Shown here in pieces: positions 32,878 to 42,055 of a stretch of DNA of 64,000 nucleotides; positions within the stretch are counted from its first letter, which is position 1, and each line of letters opens with the position of its first letter. The notes beneath the pieces were generated by a model. That model was not told where the DNA came from. It searched no databases and saw only the letters and a list, made by a program, of their open reading frames with translations. The DNA lies in NCBI GenBank assembly GCA_009684515.1, contig WKKS01000005.1, positions 62,001-126,000 on the forward strand. Reading direction: 5' to 3'. Both the position numbers and the translations under genes were made by a program. This DNA comes from Geobacter sp. GTDB lineage: Bacteria > Desulfobacterota > Desulfuromonadia > Geobacterales > Pseudopelobacteraceae.

Positions 32878-35379
32878 ATGCGCTACCTGAGCCTGACCAT
32901 ATCAATTCTGTTTTTAGCATCCATTGTTCTCCTCTCTGGCTGTGCCGCGGGAACCAAAGCTTTTAACAAAGGTGAAGATTTCGAAGCCGAAGGGAAGTTC
33001 GAGGATGCCATGTATAGTTATGCAGAGGCATTTCGTAACGATCCATCTGTCAATTTGTACAGGATGCGTTTTCTGACGGTCAGGGAAAAGGCGGCTGAAC
33101 AGCGTTTCAAGCTTGGCGTTGCGCTGTCTGAAAAAGGGAAATATATAGAAGCGTTACCCGAATTCCAGGCTGCATACGGGATTGACCCAACTCAGGGCAG
33201 GTTCAAGCAGCATATGGAAACAACTGCAATTCTTAAGGATGCCCAGGTCGCTTTCGTTGAAGGCCGTGACTTTGAAAAAGCCAATAAACTTAAAGATGCC
33301 TATCGTCTGTATTTGCGTGCTTTAGACCTGTCTCCCAAAAATAATGAGTATCAGGAAGCGGTCTCGCGGATTACCGGAATGAAAAAAAGCAAGCTTGAAG
33401 GGCAGGAATTAAGTCTGAAATCCTCCAAGCCGATCACCCTCAAGTTCAAAGATGCAAAAATGAAGGATGTCTTCAACATACTTACCCAGCTTTCAGGAAT
33501 TAATTTCATTTTTGATGAAGGCGTGAAGGATACGCCGGTATCAATTTACCTTGAAAATGCATCTTTTCAGCAGGCCTTCGATCTTTTGACCAACATGAAC
33601 AAGCTTGGGAAAAAAATACTCAACGAAACCACCGTGCTTATCTACAGCCGCACTCCCGATAAAACCAAGCAGTACGATGATATGACCGTGCGAACATTCC
33701 ATCTTAATTACATGGATGCCAAAAAAGCGGTCAATCTGATAAGGACCATGATTCAGGTCAGAAAAGTTTATGTGAATGAAGATTCCAATTCAATCGTGGT
33801 ACGTGACAGCCCCGATGTTGTAGATGTCGTAGAAAAAATTCTTGACGCTAATGACATGCCGGAAGCCGAAGTTGTTCTTGATGTTGAAGTTATCGAAATG
33901 AGCGACAAAAATGCCCAGAATGTCGGGCTGTTGCTTAGTAACTATAATGTTCAGTTAGGCGCATTTTCACCAAGTAACTCGAAGCTTATGGGCACCAGTC
34001 TTACATCGGCAACCACAACCTCAACTACGAGTACTCAGACGGTTGATACAAGTGCGACAATTGACAACCTTTTAAGGGTGTTTACACTAAAGGGATATGG
34101 CGGGTTTGTAACAGTCCCCAATGCAACCTATAATCTTGGAAAAACTTTGGCCAAGGGGGAAGTTCTTTCGAATCCAAAAATAAGGATAAAAAACAAGGAA
34201 AAGGCGAAGTTCAATGTTGGCACCAGGGTGCCGATTACAACCACAACGCTGAATGGAACGCTTTCACAGGTCAACGTTCAGTACGTGGATGTTGGTGTCA
34301 AAGTTAATGCCGAGCCGACCATTCAGCTTAATAATGAAATTACCATCAAACTTAATCTTGAAGTCAGCTCAATACTGACAAAAGAAAAAATAGGCGATGC
34401 GAGCAGTTTGACAACGGTCGTGACAATAGGAACAAGAAATGTTGAAACGGTCCTAAGTCTTAAAGATGGCGAGACCAGTATAATCGGCGGATTGATTCAG
34501 AACACCAGCAACAATGACAAGACTAAAATATTCCTGTTGGGTGATATTCCGCTGATCGGGCCATTGCTCTCCAATCACAACTCATCCAAGGACAAGACAG
34601 AGCTACTGCTGGCTATAACTCCCCGGTTGGTTCGAGGAGTATCTGTACCGCTGCCAAGTCTTGCTTCATTTGTTTCAGGCAAAGAGGACGACCCATCGCT
34701 TGAGCGCTCGATGGCTTCCTTTGATCAGGAGGCTGTCTTTGACGCTGTCGCCAAGTCCAAGCTTAAGAACCAAAGTGCCGAAAAGGCAGTTGCCCCTGCA
34801 GTAAAGACTTTGCCAGTAGCGACAGCACCAACACCGGCAGTACCAGCCGTACCAGCCGTACCAGCCGTACCAGCAGTACCAGTAGTACCAGCAGCACCAG
34901 CAGCACCAGCAGCACCAGCAGCACCAGCAGCACCGGCAGCACCGGCAGCACCGGCAGCACCGGCACAGCGCGCGCTGCTTCAAATCGCGGCACCATCCAC
35001 GGTAGCTCTTGGACAGCAGTTTAGTGTTGATCTTAAAGTGACCGGCGTAACAGATCTGACCACAGCTCCATTTGTACTAACCTACGACCCGATTTTTGTT
35101 GAATATGTATCCATGACAGAAGGGACGTTTATGAAAAATGACGGCAAACCGACTACTTTCAGCAGCAAAGCGGACTCGGCCGGTGGTGCGGTATCAGTCA
35201 GTTTGTCGCGTGCTGCTGGAAACGGCGGGGTGTCTGGAGGCGGAACTCTTGCAACGGTAATGTTCAGAGCCAAAAATCAGGGGCCTGCAAGTTTTGCATT
35301 CCGAAATGTTGCGTTCAGTACGGCAAATGGTACTGCTCAGACCGTCCTGCCGTTCAGTACAGCGGTTGATATCAGGTGA
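32878..35379 (+). CDS. gspD: Secretin (GspD-like) lipoprotein with C-terminal cohesin-like domain
   Basis: 833 residues from ATG 32878 (GGAGACG upstream). Lipobox LSGC (Cys 22). Residues about 30-180 are TPR-like helical repeats (FNKGEDFEAEGKFEDAM), unusual for GspD. Then an N0/STN domain (about 190-265), N1-type domain (about 275-345) and the secretin barrel (about 350-590), with VPITTT and the DGETSIIGGLIQ and PLIGPLLS motifs. A 9-base tandem repeat codes for a Pro-Ala-Val linker (about 653-697). Residues about 700-833 form a cohesin-like beta domain (VALGQQFSVDLKVTGV, YDPIFVEYVSM, GTLATVMFRAK). The secretin opens the outer membrane; the cohesin-like end may bind a partner, perhaps the gene product at 40635. 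Confidence 0.92.
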   Translation: MRYLSLTISILFLASIVLLSGCAAGTKAFNKGEDFEAEGKFEDAMYSYAEAFRNDPSVNLYRMRFLTVREKAAEQRFKLGVALSEKGKYIEALPEFQAAYGIDPTQGRFKQHMETTAILKDAQVAFVEGRDFEKANKLKDAYRLYLRALDLSPKNNEYQEAVSRITGMKKSKLEGQELSLKSSKPITLKFKDAKMKDVFNILTQLSGINFIFDEGVKDTPVSIYLENASFQQAFDLLTNMNKLGKKILNETTVLIYSRTPDKTKQYDDMTVRTFHLNYMDAKKAVNLIRTMIQVRKVYVNEDSNSIVVRDSPDVVDVVEKILDANDMPEAEVVLDVEVIEMSDKNAQNVGLLLSNYNVQLGAFSPSNSKLMGTSLTSATTTSTTSTQTVDTSATIDNLLRVFTLKGYGGFVTVPNATYNLGKTLAKGEVLSNPKIRIKNKEKAKFNVGTRVPITTTTLNGTLSQVNVQYVDVGVKVNAEPTIQLNNEITIKLNLEVSSILTKEKIGDASSLTTVVTIGTRNVETVLSLKDGETSIIGGLIQNTSNNDKTKIFLLGDIPLIGPLLSNHNSSKDKTELLLAITPRLVRGVSVPLPSLASFVSGKEDDPSLERSMASFDQEAVFDAVAKSKLKNQSAEKAVAPAVKTLPVATAPTPAVPAVPAVPAVPAVPVVPAAPAAPAAPAAPAAPAAPAAPAAPAQRALLQIAAPSTVALGQQFSVDLKVTGVTDLTTAPFVLTYDPIFVEYVSMTEGTFMKNDGKPTTFSSKADSAGGAVSVSLSRAAGNGGVSGGGTLATVMFRAKNQGPASFAFRNVAFSTANGTAQTVLPFSTAVDIR
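34834..34968 (+). repeat. 15-unit 9-base tandem repeat inside the secretin gene
   Basis: Units of CC(A/G)GC(A/C)G(T/C)A in frame, coding mostly Pro-Ala-Val and Pro-Ala-Ala. Unit changes would preserve the frame and alter linker length between barrel and cohesin-like domain. Confidence 0.9.
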
Positions 35380-35891
35380 TGAAGGCTTCTATGCGATCCC
35401 CTGCCTGCTTGTCTTCCCGACGGGGTGTGTCGCTGGTGGAACTGGTTGTCACGCTCACCATACTGGGAATACTAGCCTCTGTTATACTGCCTCTTTCGAG
35501 CATGACCGCAAAGCGCACACGAGAATTGGAACTGCGACGGGACCTGCGAACAATGCGTACGGCCATTGATGAATTCAAAAAAAACTATGACAAAGCGGTT
35601 GACGAAAAGAAAATCTTGTCTTCAATGAACAAATCAGGGTATCCCGAAACGCTTCAGCAGTTGGTTGATGGCTACGATTTCGGAGGGTTGACTTCAGGTA
35701 AGAAGAAATTTCTGAGGAAAATCCCGAAAGATCCGTTTAATGTCGTAAAACCCGGGGAAGAACCCAAGTGGGGTTTGCGTTCTTACGCCGATAAACCGGA
35801 TTCGTCCAGTTGGGGGGGCGAAGACGTGTTTGATGTTTACTCGTTGAGCGAAGGAACCGCTATTGATGGTACGAAATATAATGAATGGTAA
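35379..35891 (+). CDS. Type II secretion pseudopilin (GspG-like) 1
   Basis: 170 residues from ATG 35379, whose A overlaps the secretin stop (TGATG). The prepilin leader ends RRG and is followed by VSLVELVVTLTILGILASVILPL, with Glu at +5. About 70 helical residues lead to a small C-terminal domain ending DGTKYNEW. Needs a prepilin peptidase, not in this window. It builds the periplasmic pseudopilus. The C-terminus shares the DGTxYNEW ending with the next gene, so the pair arose by duplication. Confidence 0.92.
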   Translation: MKASMRSPACLSSRRGVSLVELVVTLTILGILASVILPLSSMTAKRTRELELRRDLRTMRTAIDEFKKNYDKAVDEKKILSSMNKSGYPETLQQLVDGYDFGGLTSGKKKFLRKIPKDPFNVVKPGEEPKWGLRSYADKPDSSSWGGEDVFDVYSLSEGTAIDGTKYNEW

Positions 35892-36378
35892 CTTCATGTT
35901 AAAATATACTGCCAATGCAATCAGGTTGCACAAATCTGTCACTTCACAGCGCGGTTTTACCCTGATCGAGCTTATGATTGTAATCTCCATAATAGGGATT
36001 CTGGCAGCAATTGCCGTCCCTAATTACCAAAGGGGTATAATCAAAGCCAAAGAATCTGTGCTTCGAGAGGATTTGTACAACTTTCGTACAACCATTGATC
36101 AGTTTCATGCTGACCAAGGTAAGTACCCGGATTCGATAAGTGAGTTGAAAGAAAAAAAATACATGCGGGACATACCCAAAGATCCGTTCACAAAATCCAC
36201 TGAGTCATGGGTGACCGTAGATCCGCCACCGGATAGTTCGTCTTCGCCCTCCGGATCCGTTTCCGTTTCCTCGATGGGGAGCGATTCTGGCGGAGGAACA
36301 GGCCCAGGAAAGGTGTATGACGTACACAGTGGTTCGAATCTGATCGGTACGGATGGAACCCCATATAATGAATGGTGA
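35881..36378 (+). CDS. Type II secretion pseudopilin (GspG-like) 2
   Basis: 165 residues from ATG 35881, overlapping the previous stop codon by 11 bases; ATG 35896 is a possible alternative. Prepilin leader ends QRG, then FTLIELMIVISIIGILAAIAVPNY with Glu +5, the standard major pseudopilin signature. The body has LREDLYNFRTTIDQFHADQGKYPDS and a Ser/Pro/Gly-rich insert (SSSPSGSVSVSS) before the end DGTPYNEW. It is the likely major pseudopilin. In Geobacter sulfurreducens the matching pseudopilin is OxpG, needed for export of a multicopper oxidase; that equivalence is from gene order and memory. Confidence 0.93.
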   Translation: MNGNFMLKYTANAIRLHKSVTSQRGFTLIELMIVISIIGILAAIAVPNYQRGIIKAKESVLREDLYNFRTTIDQFHADQGKYPDSISELKEKKYMRDIPKDPFTKSTESWVTVDPPPDSSSSPSGSVSVSSMGSDSGGGTGPGKVYDVHSGSNLIGTDGTPYNEW

Positions 36379-36381
36379 AAT

Positions 36382-37074
36382 ATGATTCAGCTCCACAATG
36401 TATCAATGGCTTACCAACAAGACGCTTCTGCCCTTAATAATGTCAATTTGAAAATTGGAAAAGGCGAATTTGTTTTTTTGACCGGGCCATCCGGCGCTGG
36501 TAAAACAACGCTGTTGCGCTTATTGTATGGCGCACTCGCTCCAAATCGTGGTCAAGTCCTGATAGACGGCCAGAATATCTCCCGTTTGCCCGCCTCCCAG
36601 ATCCCGTATCTTCGCCGCTCGGTCGGCGTAGTATTTCAGGATTTCAAGTTGTTGCAGAATCGTACCGTATTTGAGAACGTTGCCATTACTCTGGAAGTCC
36701 TGGGCTGGGGCAAGGCTGATATTGGTAAAAAGGTAATGCATATCCTCAAGCAGATGGGAATTGAATCCAAATACAGTCTCACTCCTCAGCGACTTTCAGG
36801 CGGCGAACAACAGCGAGTGGCGCTGGCCAGAGCTCTTGTAAACGATCCAAAAATTCTTCTTGCGGATGAACCAACCGGAAACCTGGACGATGCAAATAAG
36901 AATCAAATTCTGTCAATATTCAAGGAAGCGAATGTAAGAGGCACGACAGTCGTTGTTGCAACCCATGACCGTCGTTTGATCGAGCAGAGCCATAAACGTC
37001 TTGTTGTATTAAATAAAGGGGAAATCGTTGAACAGATGGAAAAAGGAAAAAACGGCGACGATCAAGCCTTATAA
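36382..37074 (+). CDS. ftsE: Cell-division ABC ATPase FtsE
   Basis: 230 residues. Walker [15 protein letters not shown] (about 36-49), Q-loop FQDFKLL, signature [15 protein letters not shown], Walker [13 protein letters not shown] and H-loop THD. It forms the FtsEX complex at the inner membrane, which activates peptidoglycan amidases through EnvC. Begins 4 bases after the pseudopilin stop and its 3' end overlaps ftsX by 47 bases. Placement inside the secretion operon suggests that wall remodelling is coordinated with secretin or pseudopilus insertion. Confidence 0.95.
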   Translation: MIQLHNVSMAYQQDASALNNVNLKIGKGEFVFLTGPSGAGKTTLLRLLYGALAPNRGQVLIDGQNISRLPASQIPYLRRSVGVVFQDFKLLQNRTVFENVAITLEVLGWGKADIGKKVMHILKQMGIESKYSLTPQRLSGGEQQRVALARALVNDPKILLADEPTGNLDDANKNQILSIFKEANVRGTTVVVATHDRRLIEQSHKRLVVLNKGEIVEQMEKGKNGDDQAL

Positions 37075-37996
37075 GAGGCCGACGCTTTCTGGAGACGGTT
37101 TTGGTGGCAGGTTCGGTTATTTTGTTGCCAGGGCGATCACCAATATCCGGCAGAATATTTTTGTAAATGTTGTCACAGTCGGAACAATAACAATTGCCCT
37201 GTTGATTGTTTCTCTTTTTCTACTGGTTTTTATCAACCTCGAAGGGGCTGTTGAAAATTGGAGTGAACGGGTTCAGGTAACCGTCTATTTTGACAAAGAG
37301 CTGACGACTTCAGAGCAATCCGTATTTCGCGACAAAATTCTGGCGCTGCCTGGCGCACTGCGTGTTGGCTATGTTTCCAGAGATGAAGCACTGAAACGCT
37401 TCAAAAATCGACTGCGCGGGCAGGAAACCCTCTTGGAGGGAGTCCGGTCAGATGTGCTGCCATCATCATTTGAAATTGCACTTAAACGTGCCAGTCGCGA
37501 AACAGAAAGTGTAGAAACTTTTGTGTCGGCGTTAAAACGGATACCCGGTATAACTGAGGTTCAATACGGGGAGGAGTGGGTACGGCGGTTCAATTCATTT
37601 CTGAGTTTTGTGCGCCTGATGGGAGTTCTTGTAGGTGGATTCCTGGTCATAGCGGTCTTGTTTATTGTCTCTAACACAATCAAGCTTACCATTTATGCGC
37701 GTAGAGACGAACTCGAAGTCATGGCGCTGGTAGGAGCCACCCGTTTTTTTATTAAGGCGCCTTTTTTGCTGGAGGGTTTGCTGCAAGGGCTGGCCGGTTC
37801 CACAATATCAATAGCACTCCTTTTCGGATTGTATGAAGGATTTTTGCATAATGCTGATAGCTTTTTGACATTCAATCCTGTTACATCCGGCCTGGGATTC
37901 CTTCCCTTGGAATATATTGTGGGCATTTTTGTTTCTGGGGCCGTCCTCGGTTTCGTTGGCAGTTTCACTTCGTTGAGACGCTTTATAAATGTATAA
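37028..37996 (+). CDS. ftsX: Cell-division permease-like protein FtsX
   Basis: 322 residues from TTG 37028, supported by AAGGGG about 6 bases upstream; no in-frame ATG precedes the first membrane helix. N-terminal cytoplasmic tail, TM1 (about 45-67), an extracytoplasmic domain (about 68-195) that binds EnvC, then three more helices with the FtsX_C pattern IYARRDELEVMALVGATRFFIKAPFLLEGLLQGLAGS. Overlap with ftsE indicates translational coupling. It transmits FtsE ATP hydrolysis to periplasmic amidase control. Confidence 0.93.
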   Translation: MNRWKKEKTATIKPYKRPTLSGDGFGGRFGYFVARAITNIRQNIFVNVVTVGTITIALLIVSLFLLVFINLEGAVENWSERVQVTVYFDKELTTSEQSVFRDKILALPGALRVGYVSRDEALKRFKNRLRGQETLLEGVRSDVLPSSFEIALKRASRETESVETFVSALKRIPGITEVQYGEEWVRRFNSFLSFVRLMGVLVGGFLVIAVLFIVSNTIKLTIYARRDELEVMALVGATRFFIKAPFLLEGLLQGLAGSTISIALLFGLYEGFLHNADSFLTFNPVTSGLGFLPLEYIVGIFVSGAVLGFVGSFTSLRRFINV

Positions 37997-37999
37997 CTG

Positions 38000-39184
38000 A
38001 TGAAACTGCTGATATTTACACTCATAACTGTTGTTTTTATAGTGTCCCAGTCTCTTGCTCAGAATACCAAGGATGAATTGAGCGGAGTCAAGCGGGAGAT
38101 CAAAGCAAAAAAACAACTTATCAAGAAGACTCGCAAGGTTGAGGCCGTTATATCGACCGAACTCCAGGAAATTAATAAAAATCTGGATCAGAAAGTGACA
38201 GATCTGGGGCGTCTCAATAATGATCTGCTGGGTGTTGAGCGCAACCTTGGCCGGATAGGACGTGATATCGGCAAGGTCACAGCCGATGCAAACCTTAAAA
38301 GGGCTGATATTGAACGGCGTCTGTCCTCCTTATACAAAGCTGGGGAACTGGGCACTTTACGCATGTTTTTTTCCGCAGAGACTTTTCCGCAAATAGCTGA
38401 AAATATACGCTATATGAGTTCGATTCTGGATAATGACAAACGCATTTTCGTGGAGTACAATCAGAAAATAGAAGAACTTAAAAAGCTTAAAACTGAGATG
38501 GAACGTGATGCGATAAAAAAAGAGCGCATTATGGGTGGAATCGAGCAGAAGAAGCTTGAAATAGAGCAGGAAAAAAGAAAAAAATCAGATTACTTGGTTA
38601 AGGTGCGGCAAGATCGAAAAAGCTACGAATCTTCGCTGAAAGAATTGCAGGTTAACGCTTCCAGATTGCAGGCTATGATGAATCGTCTTGAAGCTTTGAG
38701 TCGTCGCAAGTTGTCGTCCCGCCACGAAAAACCTGGCAGTAAGTTAAAACATATGGATGAGTTGCCCCCCGTTCCGGATCGGGGTTTTGCTTCTCAGAAA
38801 GGTCGCATGTCACTACCCGTAAGGGGGGAAGTGGTGGAGTCTTTCGGCAAACATAAACATCCGGAATTCAACTCATATACATTCAGCAAAGGTCTTTCCA
38901 TTTCTGCTGGTTCCGGCGCCGACATAAAGTCCATATACGAGGGAAGCGTCATATTTGCAGATTATTTCAAGGGTTTCGGTAACATGATTATTGTGGATCA
39001 TGGCGGTGGCTATTTCAGTCTGTATGCTCATGCTTCGCGCCTTTTGAAAAAAGTCGGCGCCAATGTTTCACGCAATGAATCAATAGCAAGTGTTGGCGAT
39101 ATTGATTCAACCAAAGGTCCAATACTTTACTTTGAAATACGCCATCAAGGCAAACCGGTTGATCCGGCTGGATGGGTTCGATGA
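38000..39184 (+). CDS. EnvC-like murein hydrolase activator (coiled coil plus degenerate LytM)
   Basis: 394 residues with a signal peptide (ends VSQSLAQ). Residues about 25-240 are a long coiled coil. Residues about 270-394 are a LytM/M23 domain, but the zinc residues are altered: the first motif reads SKGLSI instead of H-x-G-hydrophobic-D, and the final H-x-H reads YFE instead of HFE. Only the middle LYAHAS His is kept. So it should be a non-catalytic activator like EnvC, acting with FtsEX encoded just upstream (3-base gap). No amidase is in this window. Likely periplasmic. Confidence 0.9.
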   Translation: MKLLIFTLITVVFIVSQSLAQNTKDELSGVKREIKAKKQLIKKTRKVEAVISTELQEINKNLDQKVTDLGRLNNDLLGVERNLGRIGRDIGKVTADANLKRADIERRLSSLYKAGELGTLRMFFSAETFPQIAENIRYMSSILDNDKRIFVEYNQKIEELKKLKTEMERDAIKKERIMGGIEQKKLEIEQEKRKKSDYLVKVRQDRKSYESSLKELQVNASRLQAMMNRLEALSRRKLSSRHEKPGSKLKHMDELPPVPDRGFASQKGRMSLPVRGEVVESFGKHKHPEFNSYTFSKGLSISAGSGADIKSIYEGSVIFADYFKGFGNMIIVDHGGGYFSLYAHASRLLKKVGANVSRNESIASVGDIDSTKGPILYFEIRHQGKPVDPAGWVR

Positions 39185-39221
39185 AAATAATAAATGACAT
39201 ATATAAAACCGGAGGAATGAG

Positions 39222-40610
39222 ATGAGTGCACCAGGTAGTAGAAAAACACGAGTAATTGCAGGTTTTGCAATGATAGTCGCTGTGCTGGTTTCTTTTATTG
39301 CAATTAGCTCGCAACAACGTTGCTCGGCTGAAGGTAAGGGTAGCGACTATGAATCAATCGAACTTTTTACTGATGTGATGGCGATTGTCAAAAAGAGCTA
39401 TGTTGAGGAAGTTGACACAAAGAAACTCATATACGGTGCAATCAACGGCATGTTGTCCTCGCTGGATCCGCACAGTTCGTTCATGCCTCCGGATACATAT
39501 AAGGAAATGAAAATAGATACCAAAGGTGCTTTTGGCGGTTTGGGTATTGAAATATCAATAAAAGATGGGGTGCTGACTGTCATTTCTCCAATAGAAGATA
39601 CCCCGGCATTCAAGGCCGGCATCAAAGCTGGCGACCAAATCCTGAAGATAGACGAAAAGTTTACTAAGGATCTGAATATCAACGATGCTGTCAAAAGGAT
39701 GCGTGGGTTAAAGGGTACAAAAGTGACCCTGACCATCATGAGAGATGGTCTTGACAGACCGAAAGAATTCCCGCTGATTCGCGACATTATTCAGGTTAAA
39801 AGTGTTAGATTCACCATGATGGATAGTGGTTACGGATATGTGCGCATTGCTCAATTCCAGGAAAAAACCGATGAGGATCTTGGTAAAGCACTTAAAACTC
39901 TAAAAGATCAGAATAAGGGCGAGTTGAAAGGACTTGTTCTTGATATGCGTAACGACCCGGGCGGGCTGTTGGATCAAGCGGTCAGAGTTGCCGACCACTT
40001 TGTTCCGGATGGTCAATTGATTGTTTATACCGAAGGACGTGAAAAAGATTCTAAAATGCAATTTACTGCTAAAAGAGGCGGGAAAGAACCTTCATATCCG
40101 ATCGTGGTGTTGATTAATGGTGGCAGCGCCAGCGCTTCTGAGATTGTAGCCGGTGCCTTGCAGGATCACAAACGGGCAATTGTTATGGGTACCCAGAGTT
40201 TCGGGAAAGGTTCGGTCCAGACCATCATCCCGCTTTCGGATGATTCAGGGCTTCGTTTAACAACTGCCCGTTACTTTACACCCAAGGGTCGTTCAATTCA
40301 GGCCAAAGGAATTACTCCTGATATCGTTGTGGAACGAGTCGAACTTCCAAAAGAATCTGCCGCGAAAAAAGACGGCATGCATCTGAGGGAAAAAGATTTG
40401 GAGAATCATTTTGAAAGTGAAGATAAGTCTGAAACAGCCGGTGAGGCAAAAGATGTAAAGAAGGATGAAAAGAAAGAGAAAAAAGAAGACAAAAAAGACG
40501 AGCGGACTCAGAAACTTGATGAAAATCTGAAAAATGATTATCAGGCAATGCGGGCGCTTGATCTACTCAAAGGATGGGAACTGATAAAGTCGATGGATGG
40601 TTCTAAATAG
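39222..40610 (+). CDS. C-terminal processing protease CtpA (S41 family)
   Basis: 462 residues, ribosome site CCGGAGGAATGAG. An N-terminal signal or membrane anchor (about 8-28) leads to a helical segment, a PDZ domain (about 100-180, FGGLGIEISIKDGVLTVISP), and the S41 protease core. The catalytic Ser is in GGSASASEIVAGALQD (about residue 308), and the Lys in GTQSFGKGSVQ. The C-terminus has a Lys/Asp/Glu-rich tract (KKDEKKEKKEDKKDE) before a short helix. It trims periplasmic proteins and can control murein hydrolases. It is translated just after the EnvC-like gene, and would fit regulation of the FtsEX-EnvC pathway. Confidence 0.93.
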   Translation: MSAPGSRKTRVIAGFAMIVAVLVSFIAISSQQRCSAEGKGSDYESIELFTDVMAIVKKSYVEEVDTKKLIYGAINGMLSSLDPHSSFMPPDTYKEMKIDTKGAFGGLGIEISIKDGVLTVISPIEDTPAFKAGIKAGDQILKIDEKFTKDLNINDAVKRMRGLKGTKVTLTIMRDGLDRPKEFPLIRDIIQVKSVRFTMMDSGYGYVRIAQFQEKTDEDLGKALKTLKDQNKGELKGLVLDMRNDPGGLLDQAVRVADHFVPDGQLIVYTEGREKDSKMQFTAKRGGKEPSYPIVVLINGGSASASEIVAGALQDHKRAIVMGTQSFGKGSVQTIIPLSDDSGLRLTTARYFTPKGRSIQAKGITPDIVVERVELPKESAAKKDGMHLREKDLENHFESEDKSETAGEAKDVKKDEKKEKKEDKKDERTQKLDENLKNDYQAMRALDLLKGWELIKSMDGSK

Positions 40611-40634
40611 ATTTGTGGTTTTGTGGGGTTCAGC

Positions 40635-42053
40635 GTGAAGTTGATTGGAACATGCATTGTTGTATTGCTTGTCAGTTATTTATCCAGCGTGGTTGAATCG
40701 AATGCGGCTACCAAAGTCACAGTCACTCAATCGTCCGAGACGGTTTACACTGTCTATGTGAGTGATGTTGCTAAAGCCTCTGCCATAGATTTTACAATCT
40801 ATTATGATGCTGACACGTTAAGTGATCCGGTTATTTCAAGCGGGCCAGTGGCAACTGGTGCTGGTGCAATGCAGTTTCCCAATGTTGCGAAGCGCGGGGA
40901 GCTGAGAGTTGTTTTTGTCACAACAGCCAAGGGTGCCTTTATCAGGGACAACGGTCTGCTTGCCACAGTTACATTTACCAAGAAAGGAACTGTGCCGTCG
41001 CGTCCGCCTGAGCTAAAATCTGAAATGTTTTCAGATACCGGCGCACAAGTATCAGTTGAGTCAATTGTTACCCCTCCAGCCGGTGCAGAAATTGTGGGTA
41101 CTCCGGGGTCTACGGACTCGACTGTTGCTGCTACTACCAACAATAACAGTAACAATAATAGTAATAACAGTAATATAGAAGCTGGTGTCAATCCGGTATC
41201 TGCCAATCAAACCGTGCAAAACCCGGTTGGGACTATGGGCAGTGTGACGAAGGTGGCTCCAAATCAGAGTGGCAGTCAAACAACGATTGTTGAGTATCAG
41301 TCAGCATTTTCCAGTGTGGCGCAGGAAAAAAGTTCCACTCAAACTGACGTTGGCAGCGTAGCCGAGAGTACACCACCGCAATCAGGGCAACTTACTCGTT
41401 CAGAAAAATTGCAGAGCAGTGCCGATCCGGTTGATCGAGATAAAGAAAATTTTCCCGTTTCAAAAAAAGCAGCTGAGTTGCCACTTGTAAATATGAAGTC
41501 GCTAGATAGTGTTGCTGAGCGTTTCCGCGTTTACAAGGGGCCACGAACCTTGAAGGGGTTCTCGGCTCTGTTTGATGACAAAAAATACAAATCTGCCGGC
41601 GTCGTGCAAATACCGAAGATAGCAGTTTCCGATGGCAAAAAAATGGTCACTGTCAAGATTACACTTCCTGCTGGTTCTGCTGTCCCCAGTTTTTCGCTGA
41701 AAGGGGCCAATTTAAAAGGACTCAAGAGTTCTTCAGATAAATATCTGGAGTTGGAAGCAGTCCCCCAGAAAAACAAGTTAGACGTACGTTTGTCATTGAT
41801 TATGGCTAAAGAGATGGCTGAGATACCTTTATTGGTTGTGCCACCAGTCTCAATTGATATTGCTGCCCTCTCAGATCAGGCCATGGAAAATTTGTTATTA
41901 AAAGCTGTTTCCGGAAATAAGGTTCCTGTTTACGATCTGAACGCAGATGGCAAACAGGATTATCTCGATGATTATATTCTTGTTGCCCATTGGATGCTTA
42001 AGCTGAAAACGGATAAACATACGCCCGCCGTAAAAACAGTTGTTCCCCGCTGA
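40635..42053 (+). CDS. Exported cohesin-like protein with C-terminal dockerin-like EF-hand
   Basis: 472 residues from GTG 40635, set by TGGGG about 7 bases upstream; GTG 40623 is an alternative. Signal ends near ESNAA. Residues about 25-140 form a cohesin-like beta sandwich (FTIYYDADTLSDPVI, GLLATVTFTKKG). A long low-complexity Ser/Asn/Gln/Thr region follows (about 150-290), then a second beta-rich domain (about 300-420). Residues about 432-458 carry DLNADGKQDYLDDYILVAHW, a calcium-loop pattern D-x-N-x-D-G-x4-LDD as in dockerin type I, present as a single copy. It lies in the operon of the secretin that ends in a cohesin-like domain, so the two may bind each other. Function is inference. Confidence 0.82.
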   Translation: MKLIGTCIVVLLVSYLSSVVESNAATKVTVTQSSETVYTVYVSDVAKASAIDFTIYYDADTLSDPVISSGPVATGAGAMQFPNVAKRGELRVVFVTTAKGAFIRDNGLLATVTFTKKGTVPSRPPELKSEMFSDTGAQVSVESIVTPPAGAEIVGTPGSTDSTVAATTNNNSNNNSNNSNIEAGVNPVSANQTVQNPVGTMGSVTKVAPNQSGSQTTIVEYQSAFSSVAQEKSSTQTDVGSVAESTPPQSGQLTRSEKLQSSADPVDRDKENFPVSKKAAELPLVNMKSLDSVAERFRVYKGPRTLKGFSALFDDKKYKSAGVVQIPKIAVSDGKKMVTVKITLPAGSAVPSFSLKGANLKGLKSSSDKYLELEAVPQKNKLDVRLSLIMAKEMAEIPLLVVPPVSIDIAALSDQAMENLLLKAVSGNKVPVYDLNADGKQDYLDDYILVAHWMLKLKTDKHTPAVKTVVPR

Positions 42054-42055
42054 TT

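Noticed and set aside
34675..34996. Minus-strand Cys- or Leu/Val-rich open frames in the secretin repeat
   Set aside because: They are products of reading the 9-base repeat backwards; composition is an artefact.
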